From: Burhinus oedicnemus
Taxonomy: Eukaryota; Chordata; Aves; Charadriiformes; Burhinidae
Direction of reading: 5' to 3'
Assembly: GCA_008921705.1 (NCBI GenBank)
Contig: VFFE01007789.1
Location: 1,015,172 to 1,079,171, forward strand
Length of the DNA stretch: 64,000 bases
In this document: positions 40,870-64,000 of the stretch, in pieces
How the letters are laid out: every line of letters starts with the position of its first letter
How positions within the stretch are numbered: position 1 is the stretch's first letter
Made by a program: the position numbers and the translations under genes
The notes under the pieces: model-generated
Seen by the model: the letters and a program-made list of their open reading frames with translations, nothing else
The model's database searches: none
What the model was told of the DNA's origin: nothing

Positions 40870-43460
40870 CTGGATTTAGTCTGTTTCTCAGTCCCGTCTT
40901 CCTGTGTGCCAAAGCCTCTTTTTTTTCTTTTTTCCTTGCTTTCTTGCCATTTGCCTTCTACTTCCCACAGGCCCCATTGGATATCAGATCATGTCCGCAT
41001 TGGCGGGTACAGTCTTGAATTTTCTTTCTTCTCCCATCCTTTCCTACTTCAGTAAATGTCTGGCCTTCTTGTTCTCTTAGGTCCTGCCTTTGGCCTGTGC
41101 ATTTTAGAGAAAGTAAAAAGCCTTGAATTGAATGTATCTTGCATTTGTTAATTTGATATATCAGAGCATAATTATATAATTTTACTAACTAAATGGCTGT
41201 ACCTAACCAAGCTGAATTACAAGAATGAATCTCATGTCTTGAATTAGTTAACGAAATACTTCTTTTGATGGCTTCCTTTAAATCTCTAAGTCTAGGCACC
41301 TGTACAAAATGTTAAGGAACTGAACCATTGTATTCCAAACAGTGATTCTCACAGCCAATTTCCATGTATTTAATTATCTAAGGCATAATAATTGTGACAT
41401 GTTATGGACAATTCGGAATGATTCTCACCTTTCTAGTGAGTAGCTCCTTCAGTTACTACTACAACTTGCTATTCAATACAACAGCACAAGCTTATGTATT
41501 GTAGAGCCCTCATTTTCTCCTTTGAGACTGCCTTCTAAAAATCAGTCAGGACGAGTTCCCCATTAAGACTCCATCCATGGGTTCTGATGGCTCCAAGTGA
41601 TCATCCTGAAGGAAGTTAGGTAAGACCAAACTCACGCCATACAAATTGCAACTAGGTGATAGTGTTTCAATTAGTTGGCCTGTAGGCTTTTCCAGTGGAA
41701 AATGCTGGGCACAAAGACTGAAGAAGAATTTGGGAAAACTGAATGTGGCTCTCAGTCTCCCTGAGCCTCGGTTCTTCCACAGTGTAGCTGTAATACCTAG
41801 TGCAGAAATGCTGCCGTGTCTCAACGTAGAAATATTGGCAAAGTACTCTGAGGGTAACATACAAACCAAAAACTTACCATATTAATAAACACATGCTGTC
41901 CTAAAGATTTAGCATGTTTCCAACAGCCTGAGTAAGGTTTTTAGAGAGTAACAGTTTGTTCTGTTTTTCTAAATTTAGACATCTATTATCATCTGAAATG
42001 ACAGAGGGTATCCTGTCTGCCACCCAGTTAATACACCAGAAGAACACAGGTCTCCTACAGGACCTATGTTGTATTTGCTGTTTGGGTGTTTGAGATACAC
42101 AGGGGTCTCTCAAACTAGATGCCTATGTTTAGGCAGCTTATTTTGGCCCTACATAGCATGTAGTCACTGTGCAGTTTTTTAGCTAGATTAATCAACATTT
42201 TGAAATTTGTTATGCACATGAGCATAAACAAAATACTTGTTTTGCAACAGGAGGTATGAAATTGATTGCTGACAATAAAAATGTGGTCAAAACAGAAAGA
42301 CTACAGAAGAAAGGAATTCACAAATGAAAAACCTGTGCTCCTCCGGATGGATGTGAATATTGTGTAAATAGACGTTATTAGAGGTTTAATTGTGTCAATG
42401 TTTTCTTTAATAATTATATGTTACAACAACTCTTCTGTTTGTTCTCAAGGTTAAACACATCACAGCAATGCTTCTGACTATGTCTGACATCCAGAATTGC
42501 ACCTTCACTTAAGAGGCATCCTCTGCCTCTTTATCCTATGTAATTTCCCAACCACTTTGGAGCCCTATACTTAATTGACTTTGGCATGGACTCTCATCCT
42601 GAAAACACTTGGAAGCACGTGCATAATAAATACTTGACTATTTCTACTGAATACAGTAATGGGCAATTATGTGTTTTTATAGGACTGACGACATAATTCG
42701 TGAGCAGCATACTACTTACTTGAAATTTACCTTGAAAAGCAACTTAAGTCAATCTCTTTTGCAGTGGAGCAAGAGCCCTACCACAGCCTTGATTGAGGTC
42801 AGAAAAAAATATCTACATACAGTATTAAGAGGCAATTTGAAATCCACTGATCTTGCTGTTGTTTTACTTTTTCCATGTGTGAACCCATGCAGTGTAGTTT
42901 AAGAATACAGCTAATATACAGCTGTTCTTTGCAGTACCAGTAATATATAGACTTTGTTAGATTTTTTTCTTCTCATAGTTGTTTGAGAATATTTGCTCTT
43001 TTTCCTGACACTGATATGGCAGGAAGGAATTCTTGCTAACTCACATTTGACTCACATGCTGGTCTTCATATGACCAGGGCCCCCATGATGTGTGAACTTT
43101 CCATATCAGTTTCCTTGATTTATTAATGTTTGATCTCCTGATGTGCAAGATCTTAAAGATCTGATTGTGTTTATTGTATTAATTTAACTTGATTTAAATT
43201 GAATTGACTTATGAGCACTGAATACAGACTTATTTTTCATGAGCAGTTCTGTAATATCTAGTTATTTACTAGGTATTACTGTTTAATCCCCAAATTCAAA
43301 TCAACATTGCCTTTTCAAACAAACAGATCAGTTTTTGACCATTTCTTCTTCACGTACACTGACTCTACTTGGTGGATCTGTAATGGAATGTATTTATGGT
43401 TCCCCCAAAAGAGAGGTCCACAGCCTGCAGTTTGAGAACTTGAGTGCTGAAAGTGATTAA
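40870..43460. other. Gene-free interval
   Basis: About 2.6 kb without a supportable gene. The overlapping open frames at 41546-41885 on both strands and at 42669-42902 lack splice context. A weak phrase near 41745-41775 recalls a MIR-like element but is too diverged to call. Confidence 0.5.
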
Positions 43461-43465
43461 AGTTT

Positions 43466-44225
43466 CCATGATCATAGAATAATTTAGGTTGGAAAGGACC
43501 TCTGGACGTCATGTAGTCCAATGCTCTGTTCAAAGCAGGTCCTAGAGCACATTACTCAGGGGCTTGTCCAGTTGTGTATTAGACACCCCCAGGATGGGAA
43601 TTCCCCAGCCTTTCTGGGTAATCTATTCTAGTATTTGACCACCTTTGTAGTAAAAAAAAATTCTTGTAGCTATTGGAATGTCTCATGTTCCAACTTGTGT
43701 CTGTTGCCTCTCGTCCTATTACTGTGCGTCTCCAAGAAGAGTCTGGCTCCATCTTCTCTGTATCCTCTGACAGTGTTAAGGTGTGCCCTGAGCCTTCTCT
43801 AGTGTGAATAGGCCCTGCTCCTTCAGCCTCTCCTCTTATGTGGTGTGCTCCACGGCCCTGACCATCTTTGCTGAACTCACTGGAATATGTCAATGTCTTT
43901 GTTGTCCAGAGGAATCAAAAACTGGTCACAGCACTCCAGATGCAGTCTCACAGCTGTCAAATGGGGAAAAGGATCAGTTCCCTGGGCCTGCTGATGACTA
44001 CGTTCTTGTTAAAACAGCTCAGGATGCAGTTGGCTGCCTTTGCTGCAAGGACACACTGTTTCATGTTCAACTGTTCCAAGATCAACTTGTTGTCTACCTG
44101 GCCTCCCTGATACATTTCTTCAAAGCTGCTTCTGATACAGTTGTCCCCCAGCCTGTACTGTTGGATGGAGTTACTCCATCCCAGATATAAGACTTTGCAT
44201 TTGCTTCTGATGAAATTTTTTTTGA
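43466..44225 (-). mobile_element. Reverse-oriented CR1 LINE 3' fragment, about 0.75 kb
   Basis: The plus strand shows the reverse complement of a CR1 3' region. It begins with ATCATAGAATAATTTAGG and GTTGGAAAGGACCTCTGGA at 43470-43506 (the element's 3' end). It proceeds through TGTTGCCTCTCGTCCTATTA, AGAAGAGTCTGGCTCCATC, CTTCAGCCTCTCCTCTTATG and CACAGCACTCCAGATGC, ending near GACTTTGCATTTGCTTCTGA. The minus strand therefore carries the C-terminal RT region, with decayed short frames such as 43957-44265. Strongly diverged and inactive. Confidence 0.9.
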
Positions 44226-44229
44226 AATG

Positions 44230-47200
44230 TTGACCACACTTGTTTTTCAGATTTTCAGTGGGCACTTATATTGAGACTTGATTTCCCTATTTATTTAAAT
44301 GTATCACAGTTTTGGCCATTGAGCATAATTGTTCCATGAAAAATTGTACATTAGCCAGCTATCTGGGTTAGGATAACAGGTCATTCCATCCATTTGGGAG
44401 TGCTAGCCATAATAATAGGGTGGAGAAGTATTATAGCAAGATAACAGCAAGCTATCAGTCATATTTATGTTTTCTTAGCTTGATTTGAGCTAATTAGTAG
44501 ATTTGTGCTTAAGATATTGAAAAAAAAAAAAAAGAGCTCTGCAAATACTGTAAGCCTTATTTTCAGCTCTGATAGAGCAGTGCTTGCACAAAGCTGAAAC
44601 TGAGGGCTAAGACCACCATTGTGGCCAAAGACTATCTATTTGAAAAACATCCTGAGGCAGAGTGGTTTGTATCTTGTCACTGAGCACAGCAACATAAATA
44701 TGCTCATGCCAACAGATTCCAGATACCATTTTGGATATTGGGGGGGGTCTTCCTGGCAATATCTCTGTGATATGATTTAGGCCACATGTGTCATTAATGA
44801 AACAGAGAGGAAGTGCTTCCCTTGGTATTACTTTAAACTTCACTTCAGATAAACTAGAAAATTAATGTAATGATATTAATATAAGCGTTCTTGTTAGGGC
44901 TGCTATAAAAGAAATTTTAGAGCAAACTTATGTTTTTCCGGTTTTCTTTTTAATTTTTCCATTACATATTAATGCTAAACACCTTTTAAGAAAAAAGCCT
45001 GAAGATGGCCAAAGCTTTCTATGAGAGCAGCTTTACCTAGCTGTAACAATAGTGAGTTGATGTTTACTAGTGTTAGTGAAGTCATACCATCAGTGACAAG
45101 AAGGTATCAGGTCAAGTCTGATGGGTAAACTACTCTTTGAAAGCTAAGGCTAGAATTTATGAGAATTGAAAGCTAAGTAATTGTAGAATGATGGCTAATT
45201 ACTAGGTGGGTTATTATGAATAATTAATACAGTGCTAACACCAAAGGATTATATTAATGATATTGCAAAAGGGGAAGAGACTGACTTATTAATTCTTAAG
45301 AAGATATGGGAACTTAGTTAATCAATGTCTAACATCAAGTACAGTCAAATGGTAGTACAAGGTTTTTCTCATACTTACAAATGCATGCCAGAATCATCTA
45401 TGCAGGCTTTGCCAAAGATTTATTTGGCTAAGTCTCATGCCCCAATGCAGAACCCTGTTCACATAGGGTGCTGTATATGTGCAAAGGACTCCAACTGTAT
45501 TCATTCACCTGCAAAATTCATGCCTACAAAACTGATGGCTGTTGAGGTGAATGTTATTTGTAAACTGCAGAACAGTTCAAATTAATTATTTTATTTGCCA
45601 ACATATACTTATTTCATGATGTAATTCTAAGTATTTCTTGTACTTTATTTTTTGCCCTCCAAAAAATTATTTTAAAGTTGTGGCTAATTTGAACATAAGT
45701 GAATATTGGTCTGCAAAGACAAACATGTTTTTATAAAGACTTCTGGGAGACACCCAGAAACAGAAATTGATAGTGCAACTGAAGCTCGTCTAAGGGATTT
45801 CCCTTTTCCTGCTGTGAGATCACTGATGCTACAGATTGTTCAGTTCAAACTAATGGCAGGTTAAAAGAAACTTTTGTTCCCTGGTTCACTTCTATTCCAA
45901 ACAGTCTTTCAACATTGTCTTAAATCTAGGAATTATTGTTTTTCTTTTGTTGAAATCAGTGGACATTACACATGCGCCTGTAGTTAAAAATGTGCTTTTA
46001 AGTATTTTCTTGGCATAGAATCAAAATAAAATATTGCAGAAAGGTGAACAGAATGTCAAAATCTGACTGTCTTAAAGAGGTTAATTATAATCTTCAAGAG
46101 AAGAATGCCTTCTGCTTATAACAGGGTTTCTTTCTTAAGGGATACAAATACTGTCTGACTTGCTTTCACATTTGATTTTATTGTATGTATCAAAATTCCT
46201 AAACATTGAATTAAGAAATAAAGGCAAAATTCATGCGTATTAGAAGGCTATAGGGAAAATAACAAATCCCAATGTTTTCATATTGCATCCGAAAATACAG
46301 ACAGAAAACGAAATACTGTTCATTAAGCATTGTTTTATTTTTTAGTGACAGAACAATGACACCCTGTAGGAGAAAAACTGCAGTAAGTTCTAATGAAGAA
46401 AACTAAACAAAATGAGCTTAAATTGCAGATAGGCTGTTATCTTACCCTCCAGACTCATTTCAGTCTCTTCCTCAACACACAGTGTTCTAATTCAAGTCAA
46501 TAATTCCCACTCTTGAGAATCATGTTCAGTATGATATAGGGAGTTTGCAGAAGTGCTACTGTTGACATTTGGGTGTGAAACATCCACTTGTTCCTAGTAG
46601 ATGTAGTGTTTTGTTTCTTTTAATTACTTTTGTTCTCATTTGGTGCAAGCTGCTTTCCTTATTTGTGTTTTGGGTACAGTGTTCTCTTATGACTGAGAAA
46701 GATCAGACAGAGTCTTACTGAAACAAGTTGTTACACCTAACATAGGATTTTAAGCAAGTTTTGTTCACTACTTAGGCCATCACTTTTCAATTACAAACAC
46801 CTTAATTTGGGCATGTGAGCACTGAGCTGGTTCAGCCCCCTGAGCTGGAGTTTTGTATAAGCTAGGTAATTCTAGCCTCTCCAAATAAACCTCTGAATTC
46901 TGAATTTGCTAGAGCTCCTGGATGGTTCTCCTACAAGTGTTTGTCACAGGAGTCTAGCTCTGGTCATGAAAATGATGATTCTTTCAGGTTAAAATGACTG
47001 CAGTCTGTCATCTAGCCCCGAGAGACAGGAGCTGTCACTTTGAAGTCTGAAAGAAACAAATCCAATAGGAGAATCACACTGTGAATCTTAAGAGATCCAA
47101 GTGGGAGGGAGTAGACGTTTACTTATGAGGATTAGTATATATAGGTATTCAGATTACTTACATGTAAGTGAAATAAACAGTTCTGGAGTAAAAAGCATCT

Positions 47201-50200
47201 CTTTTGAAAGGAAGCAGGAATCCTAAGAAACCTGGGAGACTTTTCTTGACCCCATCTCTGCCTGTTTCCCTGTGCAAGTGCATTGCAAACTCTGAGTGTC
47301 AGCTGATATGGAGACAGTAGTTCTGGTAGTTGAATGTGTGGGGTTATGACCAACAGAGACACAGCTTTCCACGCTTAAGTCATAGCAGGCTTCAGTTCAG
47401 TAAAGGCTTCTGTGCTTCACCCTTCAAAAGATGGCAAATTATATATATATTCTTTCCAGTTTTGCTAGGCCTTGTGTAAGCTAATTGAGTAAAAAACCAC
47501 TTCGTTCACCAAGAGGGGCGTCTTAATGAAGTATGGTAACGTCATGATAATTAAACTTCATGAAACCTCTCTGTGGAGTGCAAGATCTGAGCCTACATGA
47601 GGTCTCTCACTATTATTCACGCCTCTTTGCTTAAACCATGATGACATTTGTGGGTATTATTTTGTAAAATTGCTATTGCTCTAGATTCAGCAGCTCTATT
47701 ACAAGCATACTGCTTAAAGAAGCTGCCCCTGATGTGGGCAGTTGTTTAAAGCCAAAATATATCCTGTCTTATTTTTCAAGACATGTCTTTCCTGGAAGTG
47801 TATCTTTGAATATTCTTGGCATCATAGTTATGCGCTTACCAATAATTAAAACATTTTCAGTTGTTTACATCTTGTAGGTGAATTGTTGCCCTTGTTGCCA
47901 GACAAGTTAAATATACTGTAACTTTTTTCAGTTCCAGACAGCTGTCTCATTAGAAACATTTTGAAGAATGTTTCTCTCTTGAATGAAATTATTTTTGTAT
48001 TTTAATCTGAAACTTAAAAATTCTAAAAACTAGTCCAATAGTTACATTTCTTCACTTAAATAGTAACTAGAGCGATGAAATTAGTCATGTATTTTTAATA
48101 AAGCATAAGGAATTTATCTACTGAAGAGCTTTGGCTAGGAAGACTAGAACATAAATACATGCCTTGTTAATTCCTGTGGATCTCCAGTGATAGGCTGTAA
48201 AGAATTAAGAGATTTCTATTAAGAATAAAATGCCTTTGTGACATCTACAATATCAGAAAATATAAATTCTGACAGGGTTTTCCTCACCTGAAAAAAGAAA
48301 CAAAACATAGATAAATTGTACTATCTAATAATCTGGAAAAGTAGTAATAAAAGAAATGATTGAGCCTTCCCATAGGAAAAGCAGAGATGTAGGTAAGAAC
48401 ATCAGGTTATTAAGTAGGAGTCTAGGGCTGGCCACAAACATGTATATTCCAAAGAGTGGTGGAAAGCCAGGGTTATCTGCATAACAAGGTTGTCTTACTG
48501 TTTTGGTCAACACTTGTTTCCGAATTCCCACTTTTTTGTCTCCACTTCCACTCTGCCAATGACAATTAGTCAGACCTGGGCTCAAATCCACAGCTGGTAT
48601 GCTGTCCCATTATGTAAATTGTTGCTGTAAGACTGCTGAGTCGGGTCTACACCAAGTAAAACTGGTAACTCCTCTCATACAGCTTGCAGCTATTAAACAC
48701 CTCCCTAAATGCATCTGAAATCTGTAAATATTGTGGTGAAAAGACTCCAGTGAGCCAGCCAACCTAAAACAAGAGCTGCCTCTTTAAAAATATTCACAAG
48801 GGCTTCACAACGCAATCTAATAAAATTTGGATTTAGTGCAGTATTAATAAGAATATTTGGCACTTTTTTAGCAGCATCTTAGATGTAAAAATCAAAGTGC
48901 TCAAGCTACTGTATTAGGTTTAACATTGGTCTTGTAAGGAATGTTCTGTTACTCCCTGTTTGACAGGGAAAGAAACCTGAGCACAGTCTTACTTTAATAA
49001 GCTTCTGGGGAAAGACTATGCAGCAAAGTGGTGGCAAATTCAGGAGGAAAACTATGGATTTCCCCTGCCTGCCAACTCCACTGCTTTTGGAAGTAGCCAA
49101 ATGCTTCATAAATCAGCTATGGCCTTTTAGCTATATGTCTAGGACCTTCCAGATATTCGGCAGGCAAATTGTTAGAAAACGTGCTGTTACTCCAAATAAC
49201 AAATTCTGGATGGTACCTACTGTACTTACTGGTGCAGGTTGATTCTACATCAGATGTACAGTGACTCTGGTATGTCTGGGACATACATGGCTTACAGTAT
49301 ATGAACTGCATGGTTTATTTGCACTCTGGACAGGCTGACTTTATTGTGTGCAAATCAACTCTACACTGCATACAATACAATCTTTCCCTGATATCCAATA
49401 AATTCAGTATTTCATGGACACATTGGATTCACTGTGTATACCCTGGACAGACTATACATATTTCTGTCTGAGAGATCTCAGACATATGGGAACTACCGCT
49501 TTTTGAATTTCACAAGATGGTAGGTACATTTTCTTTCCCTTTTCTCATGTCTTAGACATCACAAAAAAGACTCATTGTCCAGTAGGAAAAAAGAATGAGG
49601 AGGATGATTTCAGCTATATAATCCAAGGCACATATGTAAAGTACTGCAAGCATTCCATCAGAAATGGTTATTTAAACTATAGTTCATTCAAGTTGTTCTC
49701 CAGTAAAAAAAAAAAATGTCTAACCAGCAGTACTTTTCTGGTAAGTCTTCCTAGTGTTACTGCATGGAGGGTAAATCTCTTTAGGATCCAGCGCTGCTGC
49801 TGCTGCTGTATTATGTGTGGTACTTGACAGATTGGATCAGACCCCAGATCCATCTGGTCCAGTAACCAAACTGTGACAGTGGTCAGAAGTGCCACCAGGG
49901 GCAGGGCTGGGAAAGATGCAAGTGAAATGTGTTGCCCTGTATGGACCACTAGAGGCATCTTACAGTGCTGCTAGAAATTGCGTGTCACCTTACTGCCTAA
50001 AGTGCGAGTAACTTGGATACTAATCGGAGCCTTACTTCAAAAGAAACCCGAGTTAATTCAGCGTGTCTACTTGCAGAATACCAAAATTGTCAGTTAAGGT
50101 GCAAGCACTGACAGTAGGCTTAAAACCAACTAAGTATCAGTTGATTTTGATATACTCTATTTATTTAATAAGGTCTAATAATATTAAAAATGACAAGTTT

Positions 50201-51190
50201 TAAGAAAAATAATTCTCTTTTTATCTGTTAGTGAAGAAGAATACAGTATAAGCAGTGGGGCTTATAAGATGAGCCATCAAGAAAATTTCCTGTACTTCTG
50301 ATGCCAATCTGAAAAAAGATTTTATGCATTTTCTAAGGAACATACCATAAGAAGAAACACTTAACTCACCTAGGATAACCAGTCTCATTAAAATAGTAAT
50401 TTTAGGCTTTCTATGTTTATGTGATTTTTTATTTCTGTATTACTTTTTCCCAAAGTATAGTTCCCTTTATGCAAAGGATAAACCGTGATTCATGCATAGA
50501 AAGTCATCTAATTAATACAAGAAATACTTTGAACAAGACCACAGGAGTGGCAATACCAGAACAGATTATTGGTCTGTTACGTCAGGCATTTGCTTCTGGG
50601 ATGGCCTATATACTTGGGGGGGCAGGGGGGGAAGCCCAAACCAGAAGCAGTTTTACACCTATAGGAGGGAACTCTGCAGTATTACACAATGAAAACATTA
50701 TTTCAGCCCTGGCAACCAAGAGCAATCGTTATGTTTTCTGAAGTACAATCACAGATGCTTCTTAATTATTTTCATAGTATTCTGAAAAACGAGCCTATTG
50801 CCCATTTTGACTGTTTTTTAAGTTACATAACAATGCAGTCTTTGCTGGTGATCAATACCAAAAATAGGTCATATAGGGTGCAAAAAAAATACTTATGGTG
50901 GGAGCTGGGATACTTGATCTGAAGCTGACAGCCGGAGCCAGCACCAAATGAGTGAATTCTGCACCATCTTCATCACAACAGAAGGTTATTTCAGTTAAAG
51001 AGCTTAAATTTTGGTACCTTGTTTTGGATTTTTTTTGGGGGGAGTACTGTCATTTGCAGGCCTCTTGTGATATTTAGTGCTTATCTTACAACCCCAGCTT
51101 CGTGATATAGTTGAATATTCAAGAATTTCACATTTTTTAGAAAGTCATAAAATAAAAAGGCAACAAAACAGAGCCAAACCAAACGAAGAA
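44230..51190. other. Gene-free interval upstream of SLC40A1
   Basis: About 7 kb of AT-rich DNA with no supportable gene. It would contain distal regulatory DNA of SLC40A1 if any lies here. An A-run at 44521-44533, a G7 run near 44741 and one old repeat (49820-49960) are the only landmarks. Frames at 45325-45585 and 50421-50741 look random. Confidence 0.5.
49820..49960 (+). repeat. Old interspersed repeat, family not named (copy 2)
   Basis: Contains TTGGATCAGACCCCAGATCC (49832-49851) and CATCTGGTCCAGTAACCAAA, then GTGACAGTGGTCAGAAGTGC. It matches the same sauropsid repeat type as the copy near 30650. A short GCT trinucleotide run (about 49794-49808) precedes it. Boundaries approximate. Confidence 0.55.
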
Positions 51191-51567
51191 CACTTATGCC
51201 CGCAACACCGAAAGCACGTTGTGACGGTTTCTAAGCGGGTGTCGTGGTTGCTCGGGCACCCGACTGCAGGCAGCCGAGGCTGCCGAAGAGGCCGCCGGGC
51301 ATCCCGGCTCCGCCGGGCGCTGCTCCCGCCTGTCCGGGGCGCTGGCGATGCCGGGCCGGGGGCCGCCCCCGGGGCGGGCCGGGCCGGTCGGGGGCGGTGC
51401 CCGCCGCCGCGTACAAAGGGCGGTGCGCGGCGCAGCGCCCAGCCCGGAGCCTCCCCGTCTCCGGTAGCTGTAGTCTCACCGGCCGAGCCGGGCGTCGTGC
51501 GGCGCTCGCTCGGCCCCTCCGCGGCGGAGCGTCCCCGGCCGCCCGCGGCGCATAAGGCTAAGGCTTT

Positions 51568-51598
51568 CCGACTTCAGCTACAGTGCTAGCTAAGTCGG
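51568..51598 (+). promoter_or_regulatory. SLC40A1: Iron-responsive element in the SLC40A1 5' UTR
   Basis: Perfect IRE hairpin. The lower stem pairs 51568-51574 with 51592-51598 (7 bp). The unpaired bulge C is at 51575. The upper stem pairs 51576-51580 with 51587-51591 (5 bp). The six-base loop CAGTGC is at 51581-51586. Every position of the consensus is met. It lies 80 nt before the ATG. Established knowledge: IRP1/IRP2 bind such 5' IREs when iron is low and block translation, so ferroportin rises with iron. Confidence 0.97.
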
Positions 51599-51678
51599 GG
51601 AAGGCAACACGGAGCGAAGCCGCGCGTCCCTCCGCCTCCTCTCGGCATCGGGCTCTGGCAGCGACTGAGCGGGCCAGC

Positions 51679-64000
<12,322 letters not shown>

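Noticed and set aside
41546..41885. Overlapping open frames of 65-107 codons on both strands
   Set aside because: Mutual overlap on both strands and no recognisable motif; a faint MIR-like phrase suggests old repeat DNA instead.
45325..45585. 86-codon plus-strand open frame
   Set aside because: No similarity recognised, AT-rich context, no splice or polyadenylation context.

Overview
The window looks like bird nuclear DNA. Its interspersed repeats are mainly CR1 LINEs, including 3' ends with the avian-type TTCTATG tail. The genes are intron-containing vertebrate genes, and their protein sequences align closely with what I remember of the mammalian orthologues. The gene order matches the segment of human chromosome 2q32 that carries OSGEPL1, ANKAR, ASNSD1 and SLC40A1. 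I cannot name the species. Splice sites were placed by eye from GT/AG dinucleotides, reading-frame phase and recalled orthologue sequences; no search was run.

Layout. At 0.75-1.45 kb there is a CpG-rich promoter region. At 1.66-6.2 kb lies OSGEPL1 (+, 7 coding exons, 416 aa), the mitochondrial tRNA t6A transferase. From 6.4 to 13.5 kb, where mammals have the large ANKAR gene, there is only about 7 kb of AT-rich DNA. It carries coding-like but frame-broken segments on the minus strand at 10.2-10.46 and 11.06-11.59 kb. At 21.6-13.6 kb (-) is a bicistronic transcription unit. Its upstream frame encodes the small prefoldin-like protein ASDURF (4 exons, 96 aa) and its downstream frame encodes ASNSD1 (3 exons, 641 aa). 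The two frames share one exon and are 22 nt apart. A CpG-rich promoter region covers 21.36-21.97 kb.

From 22 to 51.2 kb is a gene-free interval of about 29 kb between two divergent promoters. It holds a 5'-truncated dead CR1 (27.55-28.69 kb), three smaller CR1 pieces, a MIR-like SINE, two copies of another old repeat and several microsatellites. At 51.2-51.9 kb a third CpG-rich promoter region leads into SLC40A1 (+), which encodes ferroportin. A textbook iron-responsive element (51568-51598) sits in its 5' leader. Six complete coding exons and part of a seventh are present; the gene runs off the right edge of the window.

The genes are not an operon and have unrelated jobs: mitochondrial tRNA modification, chaperone assembly plus an amidotransferase-like protein, and cellular iron export. 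The clearest regulatory features are the IRE in SLC40A1 and the two-frame architecture of ASDURF/ASNSD1. The most open question is whether the broken frames between OSGEPL1 and ASNSD1 are the decayed remains of ANKAR.
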